Positions 12,151 through 24,853 of a stretch of DNA of 64,000 bases are shown in pieces. Under the pieces are notes generated by a model. It ran no database searches, had not been told where the DNA came from, and saw only the letters and a program-made list of their open reading frames with translations. Positions within the stretch are counted from its first letter, which is position 1, and each line of letters opens with the position of its first letter. Source of the DNA: Fasciola hepatica (Eukaryota; Platyhelminthes; Trematoda; Plagiorchiida; Fasciolidae); assembly GCA_948099385.1 (NCBI GenBank), contig CANUEZ040000193.1, forward strand, positions 6,274,501-6,338,500, written 5' to 3'. The position numbers and the translations under genes are program-made.

Positions 12151-13030
12151 ACAGTCACATCGAATCCACAAATACCCAACTGGACCATAACCAGACACAA
12201 GGAAAATTCGAATATCTATTCGAACGACTGAAAATATTCAAACCCACTTAAAAAGATGCGCAGACGTGGTTCCAAGCGGAGCTGGTAGATATCGAACAAT
12301 AGTAACTGGTAACATCGTCCAGACATCAGTCACTAATCACACCTGAGTGTATTTTTATTATCAAAAATCTACGGTTACAATATGGCTTGATAATCTTACG
12401 CCCTAACAATGATTCCAGACCCGTGCTGACTCATTGGAGTGAATATGAGGAAATGGAGACCGTTCTTGACTATACCAGCACGTTTGTGCGCCTATAGAAC
12501 TGCAATGAACCTGATGAACTAGAACAAGGAGTATCGGCAGAAGCACACTTTCTACTAGAAAGACATTTTACCTGTGAGACCACAGCTCAACATCTGAATT
12601 CAAATGGAACTCAAAATCCGCAACTCTATGGTCCACCGAAACTACACAAACCAGAAGTTTCACTTAGACAAATACCATCAATGATTAATTCATCATTGTG
12701 GAAGTGAAACACACGGCTTTATTTGATGTCCAATCACTGTTCACGAACTTCCCTTTAGGGAGGCTATACATATTATCTGCTACCATGTAGAGCAAAACCA
12801 ACTCAAAATCGGTTTTCCAGTCCCATTTCAGGAACGATAATTACTACCATGCTCAACAGTCTTATCGTGTTCTTCCATTGGCCGAGCCTATAGACAAATT
12901 GGCGCAGTCGCAATACGGATCTCATTGGATTCATTTTATCAGGAAATAGTTTGGCTTACTTTGAGGAAAATACGAGCTTGTTCATGAATGCAGTGTAAGC
13001 GATATGAGGTCCCATAGCCACAAAAGCCCA
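12151..13030 (+). pseudogene. Penelope-like element reverse transcriptase, copy A
   Basis: Fragments of a PLE reverse transcriptase in correct order: an N-terminal piece (FEYLFERLKIFKPT near 12211), LIILRPNNDSRPV near 12395, GTQNPQLYGPPKLHKP near 12605-12650 (the Gly-x-Pro-Lys-x-His-Lys-Pro motif typical of PLEs), a mutated motif A region near 12720, and RAYRQIGAVAIRISLDSF near 12886-12940, where the family has a Gln-x-x-Gly-x-Ala-x-Gly loop. The catalytic YVDD box near 12990 reads SVSD. Frames change several times and stops are common. The same fragment, better kept, lies at 53.7-54.65 kb. No GIY-YIG endonuclease follows. Confidence 0.7.
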
Positions 13031-13720
13031 CTGCACTAATAAACATAACCGGAAACCAGACTGTTCGGCTTGAAGTAGGGGACAGCATAAGATCCCAATA
13101 TTTCAGATTTGGTCACCAGCCGAGTCACAATGGATTTCCTCCTGCCACGAAAAATATCGTCGTTCGAGGATTTAAAACCTATGACCTCCCAAGTGTCAAG
13201 TGAAAGCTCTGCTCCACCGATCGCAGTTTGGTGTATATTGCTGGTAGAAAAGGTTTTTGCCGAGAAACAGGACGATGAGTACCAAGAGAAAGAAGCGAAT
13301 TGGTATTGATTCACAATTACCGATTTTTCTTTGGGATTGTTTTGATATAAAAGCGGGGTTGGAGCAATTAATAGGAATAGTGAGAAATCCCTCCACAATG
13401 TGTTCTGGTCCTCACTGTAGAACTCGGATGATGAAGGGCAATATTTGGTGGGCTATCCGACAGCCAATTAACGGATCATACAAATGAATACCCCGAATCT
13501 CTTTATCAACACGGAAATTCCAAAAATATAGGATGTTGATGTTTCTATACACCGGAGATGCCACTGGCACATTACCTCTGAAAATGTTCAAACTGGTAAC
13601 CCACCCATTTATCTACTCCAGTAAGTACGTTCAATTTGTCCATTATATTCTGAAGGAAATGGTATTGATGACGCTCACTTTTTAATTCCTTGTGATCAAG
13701 CCGTCGTAGGCAATTTGGAC
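13031..13720 (+). repeat. Conserved block downstream of the PLE, copy A, with Ig-like strands
   Basis: It matches 54650-55310. Open stretches shared by both copies include SSESSAPPIAVWCIL (13190-13240) and DDEGQYLVGYP (13428-13460). The second has the Asp-x-Gly-x-Tyr signature of an Ig F strand, although the usual Cys is absent. The last coding-like stretch (ENVQTGNPPIYLL) is followed by a donor-like GTAAGT at about 13621. I infer two half-exons of an Ig domain; the evidence is pattern only. The minus strand is also open here (13036-13398, 120 codons) but shows nothing familiar. Confidence 0.35.
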
Positions 13721-13846
13721 AATTAGAAAAATAAATGTTGAACAAGACTTTTTTATTTTGTACCTTCGAGTAATGGACTATATGCTAATATTACACCTCA
13801 GTGACCTTGATAATACGGTACAATCACATGCGAAAATTTTGCCAGA

Positions 13847-14116
13847 GTGCAGAATTTATGGCCTAGTAAAGGCCAACTGTTAGATGCCGATATAGATGTA
13901 TTGATATTTTGCCTACTGATGAGTATCCCTGTGAGGAATGTCGTTGTAGATAGCATTAACAATTCTGCGTTATCTGTTCACCTCATGAGATGGAAATGCC
14001 TCACTCGCAAAACGTATCTACTCCAGCTAGGCCTTGCTTTACTAATAAAATATTTTATCCAGGGACAAACCAGTACAGCAGCATCAAACAAGAAATTCTT
14101 TGTAGTTCCCACGTAG
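13847..14116 (+). pseudogene. Second terminal-exon copy
   Basis: A 89-codon frame whose last 18 codons (14063-14116, GQTSTAASNKKFFVVPT plus stop) match the end of the block at 10337-10390. A T-rich tract ending CCAG precedes it, so the true exon probably starts at 14063 and the earlier codons are intronic. The match to the other copy extends upstream (ATGGAAATGCCTCACTCGC) and downstream to about 14335, where part of the R1 leader is repeated. The protein is not identified. Confidence 0.4.
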
Positions 14117-14632
14117 CACATTTGATCCATTTGCGGAATGATTTATAACCTGTATTCATTCCGAACAATAAACATGGTGACTGTTTTGTTCTTCTTTACT
14201 TATCGTGCAGAGTGGTACTAACTGTCTCATCTCAGATTCAGGCCACGTGGTCAGTAAATCAAGACAATGGTCGTCCTAATACTACCGAATTAGGGTGCAT
14301 TTTCAATACATGTGCGACTTACGTAGTAATCTGAAAGAAACGAATAAAAGCTGTTATTGAAAGGTCCAGAGGGATTCGTGGAGGAAGAATCAAGCAGTTA
14401 GTACACTTAGATTAATGTCGAGGCCGAATAACAAGATCGTTCATTATTGCGTCGTGGTCTACGAGAAAGTGGACATGGTGAGGGCTGAGGATATTTCCAC
14501 ATGTAAACGTGTGTGAATGAAGGATTTTAGATTTCGAGCAAATGAAAGCGAAAGATGCGGCTCTATAGAGTGTGGAGGGAAGACAAGGATTAGTGTTCGA
14601 TGGTGACCTGTTAATTTGTCACACGAATCAAA

Positions 14633-15088
14633 ATGCCTGCTGATGATGTATTCAGTGAGAATATATCTATTGTTGACGCAACAGCGGGTAGCAATTTTCG
14701 AGATTTGGTGGTAAGATGGAAATTAGACGGTAGAAGCGTTAGGTATATTTTGGTTATCAGAGAAAAGGTATGGAATGTTATTGAGAACAGAATGGGAGGG
14801 AGATCCGAATTGAAGTTTGAACGTCAAATCAACGCACCTAAGGATGTTAGGGAAAAGAGAACGGGAAGCAGACAAGCGGACAAGCTCATTCAGACTGTTT
14901 CGAGGAAAATGCAATCCTTCGTTCCTATTACAGTGACAATGCAAATAAGGAATAAACTGTATGCCACTGGAAAAATAATCACAAAGGTCTTTTCAATTAA
15001 CGCCGTCAGCCGCATTAACACGTACAACATACAGCAGATAACCGCGACTGGGAGAACCAAATGCACGTCCGTAGTTAAGAAAACGTAG
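14633..15088 (+). CDS. Longest open frame, 151 codons, unidentified
   Basis: The frame starts MPADDVFSENISIVDATAG and is basic in its second half (many Lys and Arg, ending VVKKT). I see no signal peptide, membrane segment or known motif. It lies in the 13.7-17.4 kb stretch that has no counterpart in the second composite unit, so it came with a segment-specific insertion or was lost from the other copy. The antisense strand is also open (14723-14944) and Ser/Leu rich, which would suit an antisense LINE remnant. It may be a chance frame or part of an unrecognised element. Confidence 0.25.
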   Translation: MPADDVFSENISIVDATAGSNFRDLVVRWKLDGRSVRYILVIREKVWNVIENRMGGRSELKFERQINAPKDVREKRTGSRQADKLIQTVSRKMQSFVPITVTMQIRNKLYATGKIITKVFSINAVSRINTYNIQQITATGRTKCTSVVKKT

Positions 15089-16800
15089 CCTCACAGTACA
15101 GCCATCGTGATCACGCGTAAAAGCTGATGAATTAGCAATGGATGCATTTGCATCACGTGTTGACAGACAGGGTATATAGGGAAATTGTGTCATGTCACGA
15201 AGGTGAACTTGGAGAATTATGCAATGGATGAGTGCATTCTTACTTACTTTCAGCAATGCAAATGTTCAATCTATCTGACGGTATTTCTCGGATGCTTTCT
15301 TTGATACAGGTTGAGTGCGTATAAATATCCGACGATTGGCAATCACCTCAGAATCAATAAGACGAGATGGGATATGATTTCGAAAGAGCAAGCCATTAGC
15401 AACATTGATGTTATTTAGTCGAGGCTATCAGATTCACGGCACTAGGCTTGTCATTGAACAGTGGGATCAGAGGCAAGGTTGACAGTGTTTAGTTCATGGG
15501 ATTCCAGGTATTTGAGGAAGTGAGGATGTGTCAGATTTAACAGTGAACAGGTGATTAGAATCTACGACGCATAGCCGCACATTGAGCCTGGCGAAGCACA
15601 ACAGATAAATGGCGTTTCACATCTCACGGCATATCACGTGACTCAACACTGTGTATGCTTACAGGTTATTCAGATGTCTTATTTCAGTCTTGATGAGTGT
15701 GAATAGCCTTTTACGGCTTGATGCCAGTCAGATGTTTGTGCCTTGCCCCTAAACCCACGGGAGAGGGAAACCTGTTGTGTTGAACATAAAAGATTTCCAT
15801 GGGGCAACACAAATCATGGAGGTTTGGGTATCGGTTAGTTGCTCACAGAAAGAGAAAGCCTCGTGTAAGAATTGGGAAAATCAGTGGAGGTGGCAAATGT
15901 CCCAAGCTTTTTGAGATTCTCCAAAGTGCAAACTCGTTTGCAGACAGTGCGCGATGACTTTAGAAAGCTGGTGAAGGCTTTTTCTTAGCAAACACACTTT
16001 TGTATCAATAAGTGTAATACAGTGATCAGAAACGCCAATAGAAGCACGTGGAAATACTGCGAAAATACTTCAATAATCTACTAATACTGAATGCAAAAGG
16101 GCATCGAAGCAGTAAGAAAGTGTACAAGACTCAATACAATGCAAGGTGATTAGAAAGGATAAGTCAAGTCTACTGAAATCAGCTGCCATTCTGCACAAGG
16201 ACTGATTAACACCTGTATTGAAATAGTTGGGAACGCTGTCAATCAGCTGATTGATATCATCAGCGGGAGTATCTAGTAAACATAAGAAATACCAGGGATA
16301 TGAAGTTGAAATGTTTTTTAGAGGAAGCATTCGATCTTTATCACGCTCAATTTGAGTGAGATGTGATAAGATTTGCACCACATTCGATAGTTAAGTGTGA
16401 TTCAAACCGTGATTTCTGGATAGTGTGTGGACATATAATGTGCTAATATTTCACTTATTTCAAGAGACATAATGAAAACAGCTGTTGTAACTAGTCACAG
16501 ACTGTTACTCGGTTATATATAATTGTATCACAACCAGTAGGCAGTAAATAAATCATGCAGATCAATTTACAAATGAGGCATGTGGTAAATGTTTTAGGCA
16601 GTGTGATCATTTGTAACAATCCTCAGCTTCACGTTGTGCGAATCAATGACTCTAAGATCCCCGTTTTGCTCCCAGAGATTGGATTCTCAGCGAGGTGTAG
16701 TAAACAATAGCAAGAAAATATGATTTCTTGTGCTGTGTGCTGCGAAAACGATAGCATCAACCAAAAGAGATCGGATTCTCAAACTGACTGCTGTGATGCC
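15089..16800. other. Unassigned, AT-rich
   Basis: I recognise no gene or element. The minus-strand frame 16070-16381 (103 codons) shows no motif. This belongs to the stretch without a homologue in the 50-61 kb unit. Confidence 0.35.
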
Positions 16801-16850
16801 ACCTGGTAGGCGAACTGGTAGTGAAGAACTGATATTTTGTTTATGGCTGA

Positions 16851-17075
16851 GTGGGAGTTGTTTTGTGTCTACGCTGGCTTTTTGTCCAGACCACGGTTAA
16901 CCAGTTGTGGGATGTTTTTATGACTAGTAGGGTGGTTGACCGTGAGGGAGTGTCAACTGAAGGTAACTATTCAGTTGGACTAAAAAGCTACACAAGTACA
17001 GAGATATGCAGAATTACACTCGTTAAATACAGCTCATGGAGGGGAAGTAGAAATCCCGTATATGTGAACGGCTGA
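16851..17075 (+). pseudogene. Ig-like F-G strand candidate
   Basis: The frame contains STEGNYSVGLKSYTSTEICR followed by ITLVKY. This fits the end of an Ig domain: an F strand with Glu-Gly-Asn-Tyr, a turn, and a G strand of alternating hydrophobic residues. The conserved Cys after Tyr is missing. A similar stretch, HDKGNYTV, occurs at 50.5 kb with the same local DNA (AAGGTAACTAT). The resemblance is short and has low weight alone. Confidence 0.25.
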
Positions 17076-17399
17076 ACGTGAAATCAGACTTTTCTATACA
17101 ATCGGCATGTTTCAACAAACGTATGCATAAAGAACATCATTTTGGGAGTTCTCTGAACTAATATTACCATTATTTTCTAACTAATGAAAGTCATGAGAAG
17201 ATAGCCGGTAGCATAAACCTCTGGTTATTTTCATGCTAGTTCCCGATTTGGATTTAGCCGTCAACACTACCTTATTGTTACAACATAAAGGTTAGATGAT
17301 TTTAAATACTAGTTAACTGAGTGCTTTTAGGTGAATGAAAATGCACGCGATCTACGGGCACGTTTTACAAAATGGATCAATAAAATAATGTGCATTTGT

Positions 17400-18250
17400 T
17401 TGGCGAATAATCAGTGAGTACATACACCGTTTCGTCTGTGCATTCACGGGCATGTATCTGCGTATGCACATGGTGTTCATTTTTATAGCGATCGTTTGCA
17501 TTTCGTGTATTTCTCGAATCGGTACTGTTTCCGTACCACGTTATATAGAATACATCGTTGCATCTGTCCATCGGCTAGCATCTTCTCTATTTGTTTGATT
17601 GAGATGATTTCTTTGGAAGTTCGCTGTGGGGCAGGAATAAAGAAACGTACACAAGCCCTGTTTGAACGTCTCCCAAAGTTTGTTTAGCATTTGAGGTGAT
17701 CCAGTGGTATATTATGCGGCTTAGCCAGTGATTATGCTCCCATATTGCATCTGCCGCTCAATCTGCTAATCCTAATACGAATGCGAAACAATAAGTTGGA
17801 AGTTATACTCGACAGACGGAAAATGACCGCAACCCGCAGTACCAGGTTTGTGGCTGGTGAACGAGATGAACATCCAAGTGATCGATCACGATCGGTAAAG
17901 TGTGGGTACGGAAAAGCGCTGTTCATTACAATGCAAATCACTGGGGAAGCGGATTTCATTTCGTGGTTATTTTACACGACGAATAGTCAGATCAATTTCT
18001 ACGGAATTCATGTAAATGAAATTAAGTGAATAGATTTTATTGTAGTGTTGATACGCCAGTATCTACGTGGTCAAGAGGAACCAGACGATGTGAATTCACC
18101 TTCGTTCTAATGGATTTGTACGAAAATCAGTTCCACAAGGAATCACTATCGAAACACAAGACCACTCGTTTCGCAAGATCACATGAAACCAACACATTTG
18201 TACAGCCGTCTACCAAGTTTCTTTTCACACCGTAATACAGCTTGAAATAG
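17400..18250 (+). repeat. Block B, copy A
   Basis: It recurs at 57.4-58.4 kb, and an internal part recurs at 24854-25463. It contains an AATAAA-type signal near 17635, a frame with RSTRFVAGERDEHPSDRSRS and DFISWLFYTTNSQINF (17745-18029), and a frame with TRRCEFTFVLMDLYENQFHK (18026-18235). Both frames are shared with at least one other copy, and Ile-Ser-Trp suggests an Ig C strand. No protein family is firmly recognised. Confidence 0.6.
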
Positions 18251-19390
18251 AACAGAATGGAACAGACGCTTCACAATAAAATAAGAACAAATATGTCTCT
18301 GCTGGTTATTCAATTTATTATGGCACGGAGAAGAGAAGGAAGGTGGGCGAAGCTATCGGTAGACTATATTCCAACTTGCATTCAAATAGGGTGAAACCAT
18401 TCCACTTTCGAATTGTTTTACATTTCCAATCCATATACTTTTAATTTTCTTACCAAAGATTGGTATTGTTATCAACATTTCTTATGCGTAAAACGGTGAT
18501 ACAGTTTCATGATCACTATCCGACAAACCGTTTCCCAAATTTATAACTAGGTAACAATTCGGAATATAGAAACTTCCCAAGCGGCAAGCTTATCAAGCCT
18601 CTTTGTTTCACCAAGTTCACCAAAACGTCTCGTTCGGACGGTTATACTTGTACAGTACTCAAGCATGGGGCTAGACATCGGTCGGAGGTGTTGATTAATG
18701 AGGTCAGTCACATTATCATACCAAAAGGGTCCAGTAACCCAACATGATCCAAGAAAGATCACACAGTTATAATTTTCTCGTGGTAGTTGAAATTGTTTGG
18801 ACCTGATGAACTCCATGGCCTTCAAAACGCTGTCAGATGTCTAAATGACGAAAAACAATTTGCGTATGAATCCTAGCGGTTCACGTATGAGAAAATAGCA
18901 TGGTTGTCCATTTCATTGCAGAATCCATCAATGATTCGCGAAAATCTATAAGGCTTGCCTTCGTCGATCACACACCAACATTTTATGGTTCACAGCAAAA
19001 GTCGCTTCTCAAAAAATCAGAATCCATTATCTGCCCATGTACTCAATTAACTAATTGGCAGATTTCTCAGGAATAACATAATTTATCTCTCTTCGTAGAT
19101 GTCTGTACATAATCGGTCCTTTTTCTGGGCTTATACGGTGAGCATATAACATTATCCATTTAATTTGCCGAAAATACCGTTGCGGACTGTTTCATCCAGT
19201 GTGATAATAAATTCAGAGAATTGCATTCAAAGAGTCGATTGGTAATTCAGGCACTGGTCTAGAATGCGGCGTGAATATTGTTTTTTATTACTGAGGATTG
19301 GTGCAGTGTATTGGGTGCACAGAACAAACTTCTAGATGAAACAGTGTCCTACATATCGCTGGACAGGAAAACGTGGAGCGCTACTTTCGC
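18251..19390. repeat. Start of the long downstream homology, copy A
   Basis: From about 18950 the sequence matches 58.7-59.0 kb (for example the shared GCATATAACAT and CATTTAATTTG stretches), at lower similarity and with indels. No coding sequence is recognised. The minus frame 18547-18825 has no known motif. Confidence 0.5.
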
Positions 19391-19777
19391 TTAGGGAGGT
19401 AGTTGGTGGAAGAGATCAATGAAATTGGCCAGTCCATGACATAATATGAAAGAAAGGTATGGAAAAGCCATGTGTATTGTTGTAGACTTTCTGGGTGTGG
19501 TCCAACATAGGGGTTTAATGCATTCGAATAGCGTTTTTTGTAAATGCATTATTCCTGTGCTGGATAGAATTGTTCGTAGTTCTCGCCTTATATTTTTTGT
19601 ACCATTGATTGTTTGAGCTCCAGTTGAGATTCCAAATGTGAGATAGAAACGAGCACTACCATAACCACTTCGTGAATAATATATGTTTGAAACAAACTGA
19701 TCTAAACTAAACCAAGCTGAGGAGAGCTGAACTGAACTGAACTGAACTGAACTGAGCTTCACTGAATATCGCTTCAT
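19391..19777 (-). other. Minus-strand open frame over a CTGAA repeat
   Basis: A 128-codon frame whose N-terminal Ser-Val-Gln-Phe repeats come from the pentanucleotide repeat at 19726-19756. The rest has no family resemblance. It is absent as an open frame from the 58-61 kb copy, so I regard it as a chance frame. Confidence 0.2.
19726..19756. repeat. (CTGAA)n minisatellite, about six units
   Basis: Seen directly: tandem CTGAA units with imperfect CTGA-containing flanks upstream. It is not shared with the homologous region near 59 kb, so it expanded after the segmental duplication or was lost there. Confidence 0.9.
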
Positions 19778-22700
19778 GTTTGCATGAGGAATAATTGCAT
19801 CAACACAAAATGCAATCTGTATTCAGAATACATAGCCTTTTGAGTACATACTAGCCCTCATCGGTCAATCACTCACAATCATGTACGAACACGTGACTAT
19901 AGTCTACTAATACTTTCGAATAGTTAAGGGCCTTGTAGAATCAAACGTGTGGCATATCCTACACACGTATCTTTTGGGGACAGTCCTGTACCAAGTAGAA
20001 CCAAACCACATCTATCCCAATGTCAAATAAATTCTGAGTAATCTGATGTGAAGCAAATTATTGCACAGGGTAGATCGGCATTTTGTAACTACCACTTTGA
20101 TATCGTCATAATGATGGTTTTCAAGAGCAACCAGAAAAAGGTTTTAATGTCGGAAAACATGGAGACGAAAAACAAAATGGATGCACGAATATGATTAGGG
20201 GGTTGTTCCGAATAACCTCGATTCCCCTATAATTGCAAGTCCAATTTGCCCACCAGACAGCACATATACATTTTCAGAAATGGGACTTCCTAAAGCTGTG
20301 TGCTGTAGGCCATCATAAACTACTTTTCGTTCCTTCCAAACATCGATTCCCATCAGCCTAATCTATCTTGGTTCCTACGGGCGATTTTATTCACCCAGAA
20401 GCTCATTTTGTTATCGTGACACAGAATTCAGACATCGGGTAGCGAAAATGGTGGAGGTGAACCGAGTAGACGATGTAGACCAGTATTTACCCCAAACAGG
20501 TTTATTTTTTACTTACTATTCTATTCACCCGCGAAGCTTTATTGACACAATATGACCAAATGTTTCTCATTTTCTCTGATGGAGTGATGATAACTTCAGT
20601 CAAACGTTTCTTTTAAAATCGCTCCGTGTGTCAAAAACACGGGAAATACAGATAACAGAACGAGTAGTCTCATCAATGACCAAATCTCTACAACATAGTA
20701 ACTTATAAAATGGTTCAGAAGGCTACGAAGTCCAGTCACTTTCTGAAAGACAGTTGACCATCATACAAAGACTCAACACATTCGAGTGTGACTTGAGAAA
20801 TAAACTCAACACGATTGCATCATCAATCGATGAAAGAATAGTGACTGCCTCAAGTCGTTCGGAGACAAGGCCTTACGTCATCACCAATGATATTCCCCAA
20901 TGGAGAAACTAGAAGCACATGGCATCATGAACAACTCGAAACCATCACGTGATCCAACCATGTTTCCAAACCGATAGACTTGATTCACTCAACGTGATTA
21001 CCCATTTCGCTGTCGCACCAAATCTCACATGAAGAAGGTCATGTGTGCTCACGCTATGCAGGTGGATATCAGGTTGTTGACTGTTACCATTTGACTCAAC
21101 AATATTCGAACTTGTCAATCAGTTTGACGTGAGTATCGTAACTGATTGGTGGTAGTGTTAGTGGCGATGTGATTTGGTGATGCTTCATGCGTCAGACGCG
21201 CCCTGAAAGCTGCCCAACCGCAGAAGACAGGCAAGTTACAAAACGATCCTACATCGTACATGGATTGCAAGTAATGATCGTGGAACGTTTTTCCCAATTT
21301 ATAATTTGATGAAAAGAGCTTTTATTAAGAAATTTTCATATGTTCATTATTTTCCAGTTATGGCAGGTTAGAAGATAAATTAGAGGAACGTTGTTCATAT
21401 GTGAAATTGAACTTGAAGTGATGGTTATTAGTGTCGTATCGACCAGTTTGTTTTGGTCCTTGATTATATTTGAACAATATTTTTCTGCAACTAATGAATA
21501 TTCATCTGATTTGACAAATACGGTTGAGTGAGAACACATGATTGAGACATCAGAACAGTCGGTATCAAAACAACTATTTGTCACCGTCCCATTCGTGATA
21601 ACATATCACACGTTCTATGGATTTTGCACACTGGATGATAGAAAATCAAATAGATAGTCGATAATCTTCATTACAGCACTTGCCAAATTCGTGTCCATAC
21701 AGTATTGGTGTTATCAGCGTTACGACAGATATTGTTTTGATAACTATCAATTGTTTGGTGTTAGTGATTTATTCACATTATTTTTGTGGGTAACCAGGAT
21801 ACATTCAGAGATCTGAAATGTTGATTCTGAGCACATATTGTGGTGTTGTTTCGTGCGGATTGGGACTCAATCGGCGGTGGCCGAGATCTGGCCTTTGGCA
21901 TTTCTTGTTGCTCTCACTTTGACAGTTTATTTGGGAAGAGGGACTCCACTAGTATTCATTCAATGATCCGATTCACTGGAAGAGATGGTAAATGTCGTTT
22001 GTCCGCTTTTCACTAGACGTTTATTTTACCAACTCGGGTGATACGTTTGTGTGCGTTGACACGGTCTTTCTGTTGTTCGGCCTGCGTCACCTGCCCCACA
22101 CTGAGGGCTGGAATGCACGGATATTCTGCCTTTTACTCGTAAAATGAGAAATAATCAAGAGATGAACAAAATTGGGATTCCAGCAACGTAATACATCTTT
22201 CAGTTTTCGGATATGTGTAACGGGCGATTGATGTCACTCGTTTACCATATCTGCTTCACTGCTACTTCTCAGTTCAATTCATGTGTAGACAGATTGCTTT
22301 TGAGCTGCTTGATGACAAGGTGTGCTATCGTCATTCTTCGTGATATTATTGACTGTATATACTAGATGAGAAATGATGTCACCCTTGTTATTCATTCTTT
22401 ATCGAACATACCTTAATTAATTTATAGGTCAGTCACTGCAATAGCTGCCTTCATGATTATGTGACCGTCCTAATGAGCCATCGGATTGATGATGTGTAAC
22501 AACTAAGAAGTAAAATGAATTGCTATTTATTTATTTCATTTTGCCTACTTATTAACTCAGTATGATTTGACATGCAGTATTTGGCCAGCTGATTGGGTAT
22601 CAAAGTAGTTTTACTACGCTGTCCAACAATAAATCCAAGATGACCGTCAAATTTTTATTTTACAACAGTTTCGCTTGATATGGTGCCAATTCGTCACTTG

Positions 22701-22831
22701 CTTCACATGTGTGTTGCTGATGCACATAATGGTCCAATAACGTGCAATATTGCTAATCGCTATATGTAAGCATTGGCGGATCGAATACCAAAACGTGTGG
22801 GAATGATCATTGGAAAACGGTGGAAACGTGA
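19757..22831. repeat. Long downstream homology, copy A (matches 59.0-61.4 kb)
   Basis: Non-coding-looking sequence collinear with 59.0-61.4 kb in the same orientation. Clear anchors are the CTCAACACGATTGC stretch near 20810 (59657 in the other copy), the AAATTAGAGGAACGTTGTTC stretch near 21380 (60245) and the CACCTGCCCCACACTGA stretch near 22090 (60895). Indels of up to several hundred bases separate the anchors. No gene is recognised; a short minus frame around 21336-21584 is partly kept in the other copy (TSSSISHMNNVPLIYLL) but stops shorten it there. Confidence 0.65.
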
Positions 22832-23508
22832 ACCGCAGTTTTATGATGCACTTATTTAGTTAATGCACTTTTACGGCTTCATCCAAACTAATCTGTTACT
22901 GTTGATTGGACAATCATTTCAAATAGCATTGTGTTTTCCATCATTCACCAACCTCATTTTACGTGTGGCGTTGTTCAAAGTGTCTTCTTAGTTGATATAT
23001 GACCTCACGACCCAAGGTTGGAATCATGCAATCTTCGGAAATAATGACCTCCTCGGTAGCTCACTATTGGTCTTGTGTCATTTTGGGAATCATTTGTTGT
23101 ACTATTGTTGTATGAAAAGACAAAGTGTAAAAAGCGCATAATGGGTAAGCGGTGCTAAAGGTGATAGTTTGGTAGGGAAAGGAGTTTGCATGTAAAACGT
23201 GCCTGCTGGAGTTCAGTATTGTTCCTGCCACATGTTTACTCTTCTGATCGAGGCTGACAGCTTGTTGCATGTCTGCTTCATTTCTCACTGGGACTGGTGT
23301 GTGACGAATTTCCACCACAGCACACGTGACTGTTGGACTTAATCGATCCACAACATTCTCATTTCATATTTCCACAAAACTCATCTGGCAGAAAAACCAA
23401 ATTAGGATTTCCCTTAAAAATTACAATAATTTCCACATCGTAGAGATTCGTTTCTCGATAAAACAACCTCATATGCGAATAATATGTAAAGAAACCAAAC
23501 AAGATCAA
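22832..23508. repeat. Block R2, copy 1
   Basis: It repeats at 25664-26330 at an offset of 2,832, gap-free for about 560 bp and then with small indels. It contains a minus-strand frame (23064-23351, 95 codons, beginning MDRLSPTVTCAVVEIRHTPV) that stays open in both copies with only a few substitutions. The protein is not recognised, and with such close copies an open frame is weak evidence of coding. R1B starts where this block ends. Confidence 0.8.
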
Positions 23509-24853
23509 TGGTTCGAAAATTCTGAACACTTGTGTCACTCAAGCAGGAGAGGAATAAGATGACAGTTTAGCTCTTCTTTACTCATCGTGCAGAGTGGTAC
23601 TAACTACCTTATCTCAGGTTCAGGCCATGTGGTCGATAACTCAAGTCAATGATCGCCCTAATACACCCGATTTACGGTGAAGTTTCATTACATGCGCGAC
23701 TTACAGAAAGGAATTGCTTGAGTTTTCCAATTCGAAAGAAAAGGCCACTCTCTGATTAGTATGACATTGTATCTGGATAATAGGACGAAATTGACTCGAA
23801 ACACCATTAAGATGAGACTATAACTGTGAAGCAAAGCAACTCGTGCACACAAATGACGTTAGAATATCGTTGAAGGTCGGTGTCTGAATTTCCCCGATGC
23901 ATTTAGGAGATTCAAATCTGGGTACTTCAGTGGTACGTGGAGTTGATAGATCATTAGGAAAATCGGAGCTGGATTGCGACCGATGGCATGCAGCCCAACA
24001 TGCAACGATCAATTGGATATCGGGATGGGCAACAAGCCTTCGGATAAGTTGGGGCGGTATGCAAATGAACAAAGGTTGATCTCGCTACAAAAATATGTTT
24101 TCTAGGGACTAAGCCCAGTGGCTCGACTGAAAGTCCCCTTTGCATTGGATCGGACGAAAAAGGACGTATACCGTGGTCTCCAGGACCTGCGCATCAAGCT
24201 CAAATGGAATATTTCCTCGGTGGTTATGTTGAAAGATAAGTTGAGGACCACAAGGCCGAGAACCCGGATGATTTGGAACATCGGATCCAATCTCTATTCT
24301 GTACGATTCCAAGATCAATGCAGAATGCAGTTTCACATAATATGATTCAACGACAGACGATTTGCCTGGCTCAAGTTGGGGAAGTTCATTGACACTGTAT
24401 GTGGTGATTGCCCGTTCAACAACCAAAAACAATTTGAACGCCTGCCCAAAAGATACTTTGACGTTAATTGCGACTAACTAAGAAAGCTATTTTTTAATCG
24501 AATGCAGAGTTCACATTACATCGAGAAAACTGCTTATTTTCATTCTATCACTTCAATTCGATTACTTCTCGTATGCCAACGGATCGAACATTTCGACAGC
24601 GATTTTCATCACTGGTATGGACCGCCACTTGATGAACGTGTCCATCGGCCCCTGGAATTAGTTCGCGATAACTCCTTTTCGCTGGATCCCCTATGACTGT
24701 TTCCACCTGGGAGCAAAACGCATTCATCGATGCGTAAATCCCGTGTAAAGCAATAACCATTTGTGGCACAATTGCAACGTTGGTGAATACCCTTGTCCTC
24801 ATTCTTTCCAGCTGGCACAGACCAAATATTGCACCTGAAATTGTCACTTCGTA
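23507..24853 (+). repeat. Block R1, copy B
   Basis: Near-identical to 10468-11815. It carries the same Ig-like exon candidate (23907-24079) and the same frameshifted mariner tail (24118-24404). Its left edge joins R2 at the AAGATCAATGG near 23500; its right edge breaks at 24853, where a block B fragment interrupts it. R1-type sequence resumes at 25464 for about 55 bp (TTCGTGTACC, then GTGGTTTCCCC), matching 11808-11862. Confidence 0.85.
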
